From contig NC_089571.1 in NCBI RefSeq assembly GCF_040115645.1, forward strand, positions 1,674,001 to 1,738,000: a stretch of 64,000 nucleotides of DNA, written 5' to 3'. Made by a program: the position numbers and the translations under genes. Each line of letters starts with the position of its first letter. The stretch's first letter is position 1. The stretch comes from Euwallacea fornicatus (lineage: Eukaryota > Arthropoda > Insecta > Coleoptera > Curculionidae). The notes beneath the pieces were generated by a model. It did not search any database. It was not told the origin of the DNA and worked only from the letters and a program-made list of their open reading frames with translations. Shown piece after piece: positions 45,690 through 56,556 of the stretch.

Positions 45690-46665
45690 TTTGCCAAAAT
45701 GGGCGACGATACGTGCTCGGACACTTTCATTTGAAAGGTCCAACCAGTATCAAAACGCAGTTAGGTTCCACTCTGGGAGAACCTGGTTCTTCGTTAACAA
45801 CTGTAAAATATCGGGTGGCAGAGTTTGAACGCGGTCGTACCAGTCGCCGCAGTGGCCGACCCAACGACGCTCCAGATTTGACCATCCCAGAAATTGTGGG
45901 GAAAATCCACGGAAACGTACTGGACGTTTCTCGGTTAAAATTGCGCGAATTAGCAGACACGGTGGACGTTTCAAGAAGTACTGGACGTCGCATTTTGCGC
46001 GAGCAAGGAATAAAGCTCTGAGCAAGATGGGTGCCGCGATTGTTCACAATTGAACGAACAGAGCCCAATGAGGCTGTTTCAAGGGTGTGTTTGGCAAAGT
46101 GTCGCATCCGTAAAGCCGAATTTTTGCACCGATTCATAACCACGGATGAAACATGGGTTCATCACTTCACGGCTGACAGGAAAGAACGGTCAAAACTATG
46201 AACTCAAAGGGGAGAATCAGGCTTCAAACCGTTCCATCTGCAGGAAAGTTGATGCGGGCAGTTTGCTGATATATGCGTGGGATAATTTTTATTGACTATC
46301 ACCCTAAAGGAAAGGCAATTAATGGAGAATATCGTACAAATTTACTGCATTGTTCGAGCGAAAAAATTAGAGAAAAACCACTGTATTTGGCGAAAAAGAA
46401 CGTCTCGCTTCGTCACACAACGCACCAGGCATCCGCCGTCGCGATGGCCAAAACCAATAAACTTGGTTTCGAACTTCTCCTTCGTCCTCCCCACTCGCCA
46501 GATTTAGCCCCCCCAAATAATTTTCTATTTCTAAACTTGAAAAAGTGGCTCGGTGGAAAGAGATTTGCCGACAGTGAAGAGGTTCGGTTCGCGGCTGACG
46601 CCAATTTTGAAACATTCGCAGTTTTCTACCATAAACAGGGTACAGCAACCATAGAACATCGCTAG
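45690..46665 (+). pseudogene. mariner transposase relic
   Basis: Plus strand. FHLKGPTSIKTQLGSTLGEP (near 45725-45785), TTVKYRVAEFERGRTS and RSGRPNDAP, PEIVGKIHGNVLDVSRLKLR and ELADTVDVSRSTGRRIL form the paired HTH region. It continues ARWVPRLFTIE, CRIRKAEFLHRFITTDETW (first catalytic D, near 46143), IFIDYHPKGKAINGEYRTNL (near 46280) and SAVAMAKTNKLGFELL. The second-D block HQDNAPVH reads SLRHTTHQ, and the third-D block reads PDLAPPNNFLF where SDFF is usual, so two catalytic acids are gone. KKWLGGKRFADSEEV follows. Several stops and frameshifts. Ends were not defined with confidence. Confidence 0.8.
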
Positions 46666-49138
46666 GAAAGGTATGTCAGTGCGGCAATCTGAAAAGAGGT
46701 TGTGCTGAAAAACAGTGGAAAAATGTCTCCATTGCTTTTTAAGTGTTGGGTCAGGTACTTCTCGGACTCTCCTCGTATTAACATTTCGGTGGCATGTTCG
46801 TGTGGCGTAAGTTCTGACGAAAGACGTAACGAGCTTAAAGAGTTCGTGGTGTGTGGAAAAAAATTGTTTTTAATTCCATTTGGAATTTACCATTTTTGGC
46901 GATTTAGCACGGTATCGCGCTGAGGAGCATTCATTCATGCAAATCTCGGAACCTGCAGTATCTATACAAACGATCGAGTAGTGAGACTCTCAAAATCGAT
47001 ACTTTACGATATCCACATGTATAGCCCAATTCCATGGCTATAGATAAAAATCTCCGAAATGATCACTCAAAAAGAGCAAATCTTCCAATCTCCAGGTTGT
47101 CATATTAGAATTTCCTCAAACTTATACTTCCATCATGGAAGTTTTTCGTGAACTTTCGAGTTGTTTCCTTTGCGAAGGAAACTTTCAAGTGCCTCGTGTA
47201 CATTGAACTTATTTCCTAATCGTACGATTTGATCCGCATTACGCGTGCTATAACGAGGTTTGTAACGTCTCTCCTTGGACTGTGTCCGACCACTGGGCGG
47301 TTCGAAGTTGTGAAAATGGGCGGGTGTAAAATTACTATATTTGTTTATAACAATTTTACGTGTGTCTTGTCGATGTCGCAGCTCGGTTCGTTGCATTTTT
47401 GCAGTCACGTGACTAGAATGAAAATTTTCCGCGAAAAAAGGATTGAGCACAGCGGGCAATGGGAATTCCAGGCTGAACTGCTGCCAAATACGCCTCGGGC
47501 TAAAATTTAAATTATCATCTCCGCCCTTTTACCATGTAAAACCTTTAAATATCTGTCACTTGGTTCTCATATTAAACCTTCCCCCATAATCGTACTCACC
47601 TGACATTCCAGCCCTGCAAATTCATACATTTCCGAATTCTAGCCATTTAATATTTCATCCAGCGACGTCATTACCTTATACATAGTTATCGATTTTCCCA
47701 TTAGCGTCGATACGATCAACGACTAATATTTTATATTTGGATGGCGATAACAAATTCCAATATCGATATCGATGCGATTTATAACTTGAAGTTCAGTCAG
47801 GGTTATCAATCTTAATACCGACTTTTGCTTTAAATGGTTTGAATGGTCTATGTGAATACGGATTAAAGTGAAATTCCAATGATAAAAATTTCGTGTTTCG
47901 TGTTAATACAAAAAAGATTAACTCCGAAAGTAAGTGAAACTTGGAGGAGCAAGCGAGCGTCTAGGGATTTGGGGAAAACAAACAAGATTTTCTTTGAAGG
48001 GAATAATGCCATTAAAATGGAGCATTAGATCTACTTTAAGTTGAACCTTGTTTTTGTTTGATGGTCCAGTTTTAAGGAACAAACTTCTTTAACGACCCAC
48101 TTTACTTGATTTTCCCGGATGCAAATGCTTAACAGTCGGAATTTTTAACCTAAACGCCATTTTTGTTTTCGCTGCTAATGGCGCAAACGAAATTACTGGC
48201 AGCTGTCGAAGGCAATAATTACATTGATATAATTACAGCGAAAGGTCGGTCAGCATCAACGAATTATTGTAAATTCACAAACAGCCAATTAAATTGCACA
48301 CCTCCATAACGTGCTCGTTGACAATTCAACCGGTCTGGGACGTTTACGGGGGCCAGTTCGATCCTGAAAGTTTCGACGAGTCTACTTTTTCAACGCCCCC
48401 GGTATTCGCCGCATCGCAGATTGAAACCATTTAAGTCGGGCAGCTGAATCATGGATTCGGCTTGGTTCAGTTAAACCCGACCCTCGTAAATTCCGACGTC
48501 CATAAGAAATGCGTTTCTACCACGGGATCAGGAACCCTTTCCAAGAATTTGGAAAACGGGACGTTGGCGAAACCGAACTTGGGCGGCAGTTCATCAATCG
48601 ACTTTAAGTTGTATGTTCAGCTTTATTTCCTCAGTTTCGTTTTAATTCGAAGATTTTCAACATTACTAAGTAAATTATCTCTAATCCTCGTGGAGATAGA
48701 AAACCTGTTAAGTTCTTTAGTCGAAACTGGGGCAAAGAAATTATCTTTTCCCACTTTCGTGCTGGCTTCATTCCTTCGCTTTTCTACAAATCAGGTAGAA
48801 ATTTTATCTTCAAATCAGGAGCAGACTTTATGTCAAAACTGCCGGTCAATCCACAGCTTTTATTTAAGCTCTTTGCGATTTCTCCCCCTTAATTTTCTCA
48901 ATTTCCTGCCGATTTCCACATATTTTTCATTCACTTCTTAAATCAAAAATTTATAGCAGTAGTTGTTTCAGGTAGCTTAGATTATGTCAGCCAGTTAATT
49001 TAGGTTAGTTCAGGTTAGTTCCAGTTTAGGTCAGGAATATTCTTTTCCCTCGCTCTTAAATAAACAACTTTTACGTGCAATTGCAGACACCCGAAATCTC
49101 ACCTGGAGGGGTGTCGAGCATCGCCACCCCTCCGCCAA
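46666..49138. other. Non-coding, no recognised genes
   Basis: Two places are open for over 90 codons (47133-47510, both strands; 48462-48941, plus) without any domain; the latter lacks a good acceptor or donor around it. Near 48990-49030 there are several GGTTAG units (TTAGGTTAGTTCAGGTTAG type), a common insect dispersed motif. Confidence 0.45.
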
Positions 49139-49166
49139 CAATAATAATAATAATAAGAAGAAGAGA
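49139..49166 (+). repeat. (AAT)n then (AAG)n microsatellite
   Basis: About seven AAT units followed by three AAG units. Confidence 0.85.
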
Positions 49167-49389
49167 GACTCCCTTTAAAATACGGACTTAAGTTGATTTC
49201 ATAACTCATCTCTTGGGTCCCCATGAATCTGGAAAATTAGCTAGGTTTGGCAACGCCAGACTCACCACCTGCCTGCTTCGCAGGAGCTCAAGTAGCTCTA
49301 AAATATATTTAGCCCATGACGTGATTCATTTATGTGTCAGATCGCTTAGTTGTACATAGCTTGTAAATATTCTGTAATTTAGGTTTAGG

Positions 49390-50480
49390 GAATGGGGCAC
49401 GAGAGCGATTCGCCCTCAGGCTGCGCCCCTGGTTCGCGTTACCCGGTACCCTGGGCTTTTCCCATTGCTTTGTCGGCATGGGAAGCGAACGCTGGTTCCC
49501 TCAGGCGAAGTCCTCGCCAAGAGCTGTGTTGGAGGAACTCCAACATAAAGATCGCGCTCACGCAATGCCCTCACATCTGGGCAATAAATAAAAGTGGAAA
49601 GAAACCAGAACTCAAACCTCGACCTACCATTAGGTGCCGAACCACGGGTGCCGCGTTGAGTACCGCTCATCAGGTTTACTTCCCTCCTGATTTATGAAGT
49701 GCAAATCGTAAAATAGATAAAGGGCCGCAGTAAATTAGGATGGAACGTCTCGTATCAACCCGCGCAAGTGGCCCCACAACCAGAGGGTGGCAGCGATTGG
49801 TGTGAAAGCATCGAGGTGGTGACTTTTCCACGAATTCGTGGGAAAGAACCAGACACTGAGACCTCCATTTTTCGGGAAAGAGCACCACCTTTCTTGGAGC
49901 AAGAACCGGATCCCTTTCTCACCTCGTCGCGTTAACAGCAACGTCTCTCCTCTCTCAATTTCACGAGTTTGACCACAGAACTTTACGAACTTCTCACGCT
50001 CTCGTCGCAACAGAAATCCATGCACGGGCATTGTTGTTAATAGTTTAATCACCACTCAACTCTGTAATTCAACTGGTATGCGATTAAATTTAGTGTAATT
50101 CGTGTAACGGAGTTTCTATACCCTCTCGAACCTTTGGAACCCCATTATTTTATGACGGTAGCCCGCCCTTCGACTCAATTACGAAGCCCCCGCCAGCGTA
50201 TTTGGATTCCTCAGGGGGTGCCTAGTGGGGCGGTCACTACTGTTAGGCAGGAACTCAGGAGCCCCTGGTCTAAACAGGCTGGGTGCCAGGTGCGGACGGA
50301 ACGGTTCCATGCGGAGAGCAGCCCGAAGTATTGTCCAGCCACGTGACGTCCATGGTCTGCGACCATGGATGTCAATATTTAAGGCTTGGGAGAGCGGGGA
50401 TGGTCTCTTTTTTGTTTTTTTTTTCCTGGCGGCGACTCGAGACTCAAAGGTGGTGCCCGCGCTTGGTAATCTTGCGTAAT
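49390..50480. other. GC-rich repeat-like block of unknown type
   Basis: Clearly different in base composition from its surroundings, with open frames on both strands (49392-49697, 49416-49670, 49735-50055, 50134-50346, 50179-50502) but no recognised protein. A TATA-like CAATAAATAAAAG lies at about 49580. A long terminal repeat or solo LTR is possible, but no paired LTR, primer site or gag/pol sequence was found. Confidence 0.35.
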
Positions 50481-51037
50481 ATATCCGTATCCTTAAGGCC
50501 ATTATTTGAGAGGCCCTTAAGGTCCCTAACTCAACGTAAGAGCTCTTTTAATCATCAACCCCTAGAGGACGAAAGAAAAATCTACATTTATTTTATTTTA
50601 TTTTTTGAATTAATAATGATCCACAACAATATCGTCTAAAAGAGTCATTTTTGGCAATAGAACTGAAGGGTTAATACTGGCAACAGCGCAAAACGTGTAT
50701 TCAAACGATATCAAACGTATTTTAAACCGATAATTAATTGCAAATAGTGCAATACTTATGACAGTTTAAATCCCACTAAAAATCATTTTCGTTTATAAAT
50801 ACGATTTTTGGAGGGCAATTGCACATTTATCTTCAATCGAGTGAAGCAATTAATCACGAAAAATTCATTCACCACCTGTTCTACTTCAAAAATCAGGTAT
50901 TTCGTTTTCGAGTAACAATTACAACTGCCATAACGAAAACGGACACCGAATTTTACTGTGGTGAAATCTCTAACAAATCAAATATCCTCCAAAGGTGTCA
51001 CGAACACCTCGTATTCGGTTCATGTAATTTTCGAACG
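50481..51037. other. Non-coding, no feature recognised
   Basis: AT-rich sequence with no motif; ends where the next long-TIR element begins. Confidence 0.4.
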
Positions 51038-52204
51038 CAGGGAGTTCCCCGAGTGTGGCACTCCGTTCGTATCTCGAAAACTGCGTCTGGAAAAAACTTG
51101 AAATTCGAGCGTCAGGTTAAAATGGAGGTGATCTATCGATTAAAGATATTTTCGTGAGTTTCATGTTTTTATGCCGTAAATGAACGTCGACTCGCCTGTT
51201 TTATGTGCTACGCATGAACCACCCTGTGTATTATATCGAATTTCGATACGGCGTAACATTACGAACATTTTCATGTTTGATGTTCTGTACCTAAATTTTA
51301 CGATTTTCGAGATATTTGGGGTTTTCCAAAATAAAAGCAGTTGCGGCCGTTCACGTATCGTTTAATGGGGCTCAAGTAGTACTTTAAATTGTTTCGTTAA
51401 TAATAGATTTGTACCTTCTGTGAAATGTATTCGATTTTACAGATTTCGAAATAATGCATTATGCGTTTAAAGACCTCGTGAAGTTTTCGCTTTTTCGGAT
51501 ATCGAATGTCAAATGTACGACGTGTTATGGTTAATACTTTGTTACGTCACCGTAGCTAGTAAACATTGAGAAAACCCTCGTTTGTGTAATTTACAGGTGC
51601 CTCCATACTTGAAGTCAAATATTGCACATTGAACATTTTTTTATTTTTTTATAAAATGAAAACGATTCGGTTTAGGAATTAACACTTATTTTGGGCTGAA
51701 TTCGTTGAAAAAATGTGGGGTTCCAGTTAAAAAAAATTGAGTTTTTTACAACTCTTGAATGATAATTTTGGACCCTTTTTTCGAGTGCCCTGTATGAAAA
51801 AACTTGATTTGACTCACTGATCCAAGTTTAGCACAGTAGCGCAGCATTTCATTGCAAAATACTCAGCCACTTGCGAATTATTCAAAAATACATTAACAGT
51901 CGTAACTGTCATTTTTTTGGAAAATTCTAAGTTTTTTGAAAACCGCAAAATTTAGGTATTAAACATTTTACGTGAAAAATTTCCATGATATTCCGCAGAA
52001 AAGAAATTTGATATAATATACAGGATGTCCCAACCAAAATAATCGAGTTGACATTAATTTCTAGTATTACCGGGAGTGGTATTTTCGCGAAAACATTTTT
52101 AAACAGTAGATCGCCCATACTTTAGTATGATACCTAAATTTCAACTTCTTCCGAGATGTAGGTCCCACAATAAAGGTGAACGCCCCTTTCGGTGGGACAC
52201 CCTG
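51038..52204. mobile_element. Second copy of the HTH-only long-TIR element, core inverted
   Basis: A 1167-bp unit whose right end reads CAGGGTGTCCCACCGAAAGG inward and left end CAGGGAGTTCCCCGAGTGTG. The arms are related (GATCTA-TG-TTAAA and CGTTTTC/CGCGAAAA blocks) and close with CACCCTGTGTATTATAT and TATACAGGATGTCC. Compared with 44101-45306, arms and spacer have the same order and direction (GAGTTTTTTA, then ACTCACTGATCCAAG), but the HTH segment (about 51420-51570) lies on the opposite strand. Confidence 0.75.
51400..51570 (-). pseudogene. Transposase N-terminal HTH fragment, inverted copy
   Basis: On the minus strand: YGDVTK, then a break, then RTFDIRYPKKRKLHEVFKRI and MHYFEICKIEY. It corresponds to the RYPEKPKPSRKLFKRTIDHF part at 44520-44600 and is more worn. 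No catalytic part. Confidence 0.55.
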
Positions 52205-53394
52205 TACAACTGACTTTGAAATAATCTAACGAACAACTCGGTTTGCCAACCCTGCGTTTTGCCGGTGTTTTATTCAAAAAGCAAGAGATTTAACTCATTT
52301 CGACGTCGCAATGTTTCTGGCGAACCCTGTTTGAATAAAAATATGGGTTAACTGTAGGAACACAGAGAAAATCCATTGTAGGTGCTTTTCCGCGGAGCTT
52401 TTCAAATTTAGTCATTTTTTAAAATGTTCAGTGTAAAATCTTCAATATGAAAATCCCGAAATTGGCAGGATGAATTATTTTTCGCGAAACATCGAATACG
52501 ATTTTGAGATTTAGATGCTCTAAAGCTGATATACGAGGGTAGATGAAAACAAATTTCCAGCAGAGAATGAATTCTCGTAAGTTTGCATGATTTTTTTGGT
52601 CTCGTTTTTACACGACGGATCTGACCTGAATATTTTCGGGTATTTAGGAGACACTCTGTACATACTGTCTGCAACGATACAAATTTAAGGTTTAATTTAA
52701 TGGGATAATTGTGGAATAAAATAAAAATTCTAAAGCGAACGAATCCTTAAAACGTACATTTCTGCGCTTTGAGACTCTTTCGGGAAGTCCCCTGAAAAGT
52801 CAGGTAAATACCCATAGAAAGTTGTTATGTTAGTTGTAGAAAAGGAAGCAATATGTAGCCTGTTCGGAAATAACGTCGAGGTATTTCGGAAAGTGATTTT
52901 ACGGTTTAAAATCATTTTGAAAACATCATAAAAATACCTCAAAAACTGCTTCTCAAACGGGGCAGCGCCCCTTAAACTGTGATAGGTGTTTTTTGCTAAA
53001 TTTTCGAAACTGTTTGCACTAAAATTATAAAACTCAATATATTGTAATGAACAGGAACAGGAAAACTTTTCTTTACTAAGAATTGTGGATTCGAAGTCAG
53101 GGACGTCCCACATAAGGCGTCTCCTACGTAAATGTTGCCCTTGATTTTTGCTTGTAATTTTCGAAATCAAATTACTGAATCGCAAATATTTTTGAAGTGA
53201 AAAAAGTCCTCTTCGTCTCGTTAGGACGAACCGTTTTTTCAGAAAAATTATCTTTATGAACAGATGCACATCGAAATCTATGAAGAAGAGCGTTAGAGAA
53301 TCCATTGAGATGGGCGAAGGCCATTTGCGACGTTTGTTGTGAATAAGTGATCAATCTTGTTACTGCTAGCTAAAAAAAAATATTTCTATTACAG
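52205..53394. other. Probable worn element remnants; no identifiable protein
   Basis: GACACTCTGTACAT (near 52650) and GACGTCCCACATAAGG (near 53100) look like element termini. The 191-codon minus-strand open frame at 52730-53305 shows no family and contains terminus-like sequence, so it is not called a gene. Confidence 0.4.
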
Positions 53395-53433
53395 GAATGC
53401 CTACCTTGTTTGTAAAAATGCGTTTCCCTACCC

Positions 53434-54858
53434 ATGAAATCCCAAAAAGTCAGATTTTCTGGAAAGCGGTTTTCAAACATCATCAAAAAACGAATAGAAA
53501 AATTTATAAGGAAAACGACTCCAAACTACCAATTTTCTTTTAAACCCATAAACTTGGACTATCCACCCTCTATTTGTACTGACGAACCACCGACATGCCA
53601 CGTAGGTAACCAATAGAAGATCGGTACACCCGTTCATGGACATTAACAAGGCCTTCGACAGTGTCTGGCGTAGAGGACTTCTTTCTGAACCACACAAACT
53701 TCAGATGCTCAAATACCTGCTTCACACAATCAAAAATCTACTTGAAAATAGAGAAATGCGAGTAAGAATCGACAGGGACCATATCGTTCCCCTTCACTCC
53801 CCAGTAAGGCCTACCCCAGGGATCGCCATTGTCACCGTTCCTTTACAATTGGCATTGTCATGACACATGCAGCTTACAAGACGATCATCAAATAGACAAG
53901 GCAGATTACGCGTTACAATACGTCGACGACAGAGAACTTGTAGCGCAGACGGAGAGACAGACAGAGTTGTGAAAAACTTCAGGAGCGAACTGGCAAAACA
54001 ACGTTATAGATCTACAAATAGAGTTTAACCCTTAACACTACTAAAAACAAACTTTTAGTTTCGAATTACGAAGTCAAAGCGAGCTTTCCAGCAATAAGAG
54101 CTGATAGCGACTTTACCCAACCGGAGGACATCAAATATCCAGGAACAGCAATTGAGTCCAAACTAAGTTTCAAAAAACATTTAAAAATTACCGGGACAGA
54201 AATCACATAGAGAGTAAAATACTTTCGATCATGGACACATAAAGACAAGGGCATTAGCGCAAAAACGGCAACTAAAATATATAAAGCAATTTCCAGACCG
54301 CTATTAGACGACGGCAGCGGTTCTCAAACTTTTTCTCTTTGCGCCCCCTAGTTTTAACTCGAGCAATTTCGGGCCCCCCAATTTCCAGTAGAAAACGAAC
54401 GCAGCGTGACCATCCCCAATACCGAACCAAACTTAGGGAGGTTGTGCGCCTTGAAACGAGCCCATGCGAGCTACTAGTCCTTAGAACCTTGGAATAAGCT
54501 TCTTTCTCTGTTGAGTAAAGTTTCAGGAAAGAGTTTTTTCAATCTGTAGCCCTCCTTAATTAGGTAAAAGCGCCACTCCCCGAGGGCACGGCGCACAGTT
54601 TGAGAACCGCTGGACTATGGGCATACACTGGGAACAAACGTACAAGAAAGGACAGAAACAATACGTCCAAACTTCACAGCAAATTGCACTTAGACTAATT
54701 ACAAAGATTACACATCGAAACAACCCGCTACGTAACTTTTCCAACCAAATGTTTTACGAACTCACAGACATGACAAGAATGACAGAGAAACTGACGCAAA
54801 TACAGGGGAAATGGAAAAACAACCCTCACAAATGGGTCATAGTAGACCCTCTCTATAC
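53434..54858 (+). pseudogene. Reverse transcriptase relic of the jockey-like element
   Basis: KKRIEKFI and PNYQFSFKP (near 53490-53545) open the palm. MDINKAFDSVWRRGLLSE at 53636 is RT motif with the first catalytic Asp, NLLENREMRVRI follows, then a worn PQGSP region (near 53810). LQYVDDRELVAQ (near 53910-53945) is the catalytic motif, where jockey-type proteins mostly have YADD. Then KDKGISAKTATKIYKAISRP (near 54240-54300), interruption by the hAT insertion, and resumption with GHTLGTN-type sequence, QQIALRLITKITHRNNPLRN, NQMFYELTDMTRMTEKL and QGKWKNNPHKWVIVDPLY. Several stops and frameshifts. Endonuclease and 5' parts are missing. Confidence 0.8.
54315..54612 (-). mobile_element. hAT-type non-autonomous element (298 bp) with 8-bp target duplication
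   Basis: TIRs read CAGCGGTTCTCAAACTTTTT on the left and CAGCGGTTCTCAAACTGTGC on the right (inward). The flanks are GACGACGG (54307-54314) and GACTATGG (54613-54620), an 8-bp duplication with two later changes, the hAT hallmark. It interrupts the reverse transcriptase between KAISRPLLD and YGHTLGTN. On the minus strand it matches the 3' end of the hAT remnant at 61575-61900; the coding part has been deleted here. Confidence 0.85.
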
Positions 54859-55450
54859 GGGGAGTGACTTAAGTTATGTCATTAATTTTAAGGAGCGATT
54901 CCTTCTCGTATTTTATGATAAAATGTTCACGTGAACGTACGTCCTAACTTGCATCGTTTTCGAGATACAGGGTGTCAAAGTTCTATTAAAAAGTCGAATT
55001 TTTATTAATTATTCACAAAGCTCTGCGCCGATTTTGGTGGAATTTGACAAGTTTGTTAACATTAATAAGGGGCCACTTTTGATGTTATCTCCATTTTAGG
55101 TAATAATGCCAGTGGCGTCGCAACTAGTTTCCCGATTGATATTTGTGGAGTGATTATTGTACGCCGCCGTTTTTCCCGGATTCGATGTTTGCATCAGACT
55201 AAACAATACAAAATACAACTTTCTCGTCCTTTGACTTTTTTTGTAACTCGCTAAATTTTTTGTATTTTTAAGATTCAAGACGGAAACATGTGTTTGAACA
55301 ATTAACGAAAACTCGATTTTTTAATAGGACTTTGACACCCCGTATCTCGACAACGATGCAAGTTAGGACGTACGTTCACGTGAACATTTTATCATAAAAT
55401 ACGAGAAGGAATCGCCCCTTAAAATTAACGACATCACGTGAGCTCCACCC
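54859..55450. mobile_element. 592-bp non-coding element with about 170-bp TIRs
   Basis: Arms read GGGGAGTGACTTAAGTTATG and, from the right, GGGTGGAGCTCACGTGATG inward, then both have TCATTAATTTTAAGG or TCGTTAATTTTAAGG, AGAAGGAATCGC-type sequence, GTTCACGTGAACGTACGTCC and a TATTAAAAAGTC/TATTAAAAAATC block. The middle (55030-55310) shows no protein. It interrupts the retrotransposon just after DPLY. Confidence 0.8.
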
Positions 55451-55646
55451 AGCACAACCAGACTCACGAAACACTCCCGCTTCCGATTCCCTAATGCAGC
55501 CCTATTGGACCATTTCCATCAATGGACTAAATAATCTAATTTATCGTACAAAAAGGTACTTTTGCAAATACCATCAAGGGCAGAAGGGCCTGAAGGTGGA
55601 TGGCCCACTTCCGCTTGTAGAATCAAAGATTTAAATAAATGAATAA

Positions 55647-56556
55647 CGTAAATTTGGGTTAGTTCAGGTTGGTTATATCGGGCGATTCGCTGCTATGGGA
55701 CATGCGCAGCCCAAGACGTTGATGTTTTAATTTAAAAAATGTGAAAATATACGGGGGATTTTGTAACGATTCAGGACTCAACTGCATGATATATAAGGTG
55801 TCCGGTTTTTTCTGTCCAAGAACGAGTTCACGAGGTTATTAGCCGTTTCGAGATTTAACGTTAAATTCAAATGAAACTGGTCTGTGACACTGATAAATTC
55901 CTGGGAACGACGTCAAAGCCGCTCAATCAACATTATGCAGCCATATAGTGTTAACAAATGTACGCGATTTCGACGCCATTTTTCAGGAATGTTCCATAAC
56001 CCTCAGAAGCCCGTTTCTATGGAAACGTGTATGAGTAAGAATGCAATTTTGAGGGAGGTCGATAGATCCCAAAATTCTTCAAATGTCTTAGACACAAATG
56101 TCTTCCTCGTAAGCATCCAGAAGCAAGAAGAAAACTTTAATTATTATGGTACTAATTATGCCATAATCCAGGAACTACGTGAGGCATAGCTGAAGTAAGA
56201 CAGAGTTTCAGTGCTATGTCGAGTTGCTATTTAGTTTGAGTTTTAAGGTTAAATTGCCCTCCTTAGTGTAGTATGAAGCAATATTGATTCCAACACTTGT
56301 TAGTACACAGTGGAAAGTAAATTCTTTAATTAAATTGCGGTTATGAATTGATAACAGCCCTCGAACTAAAACCAAAACAAATATTTTTGAAATTACGATG
56401 AAGTGAACGAAAGAAACATCTGCAAGGTGTTTCATGTCGTCCTGTCTCTCTCTGACCTGTGTAACTTAGACGCCCGAGTCAAGGATAGATCATACGTATA
56501 TGGTGTATGTTGTTGCGATCGTCGGGTCCGAGGATCGCCGCAACTATATATGTAAA
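55647..56556. other. Non-coding; no clear gene
   Basis: TTAGTTCAGGTTGGTTATAT near 55658 is another GGTTAG-type insect motif. GGTGTCCGGTTTTTTCTGTC near 55797 resembles an element end. The open frame 55884-56189 has an arrangement faintly like a transposase N-terminus but no decisive motif. Confidence 0.4.

Larger units (their letters stand above)
53395..55646 (+). mobile_element. Jockey-like non-LTR retrotransposon, 5'-truncated, with two insertions
   Basis: A 3' fragment of a non-LTR element carrying reverse transcriptase and 3' UTR, ending in TTTAAATAAATGAATAA-like tail sequence (about 55625-55646). Two DNA transposons interrupt it at 54315-54612 and 54859-55450. The 3' UTR motif CAAGGGCAGAAGGGCCTGAA is shared with the copy at 60352-61574. 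The start is where reverse transcriptase similarity begins, not a proven end. Confidence 0.8.

Noticed and set aside
48462..48941. 159-codon open frame on the plus strand
   Set aside because: Low-complexity Leu/Ser/Phe composition, no flanking splice sites of quality, and no family motif.
52730..53305. 191-codon open frame on the minus strand
   Set aside because: No domain; it contains terminus-like repeat sequence and lies between two transposon remnants.
55884..56189. 101-codon open frame that might be a transposase HTH
   Set aside because: Only a loose resemblance in the middle; no decisive motif and no matching downstream catalytic blocks or TIRs.
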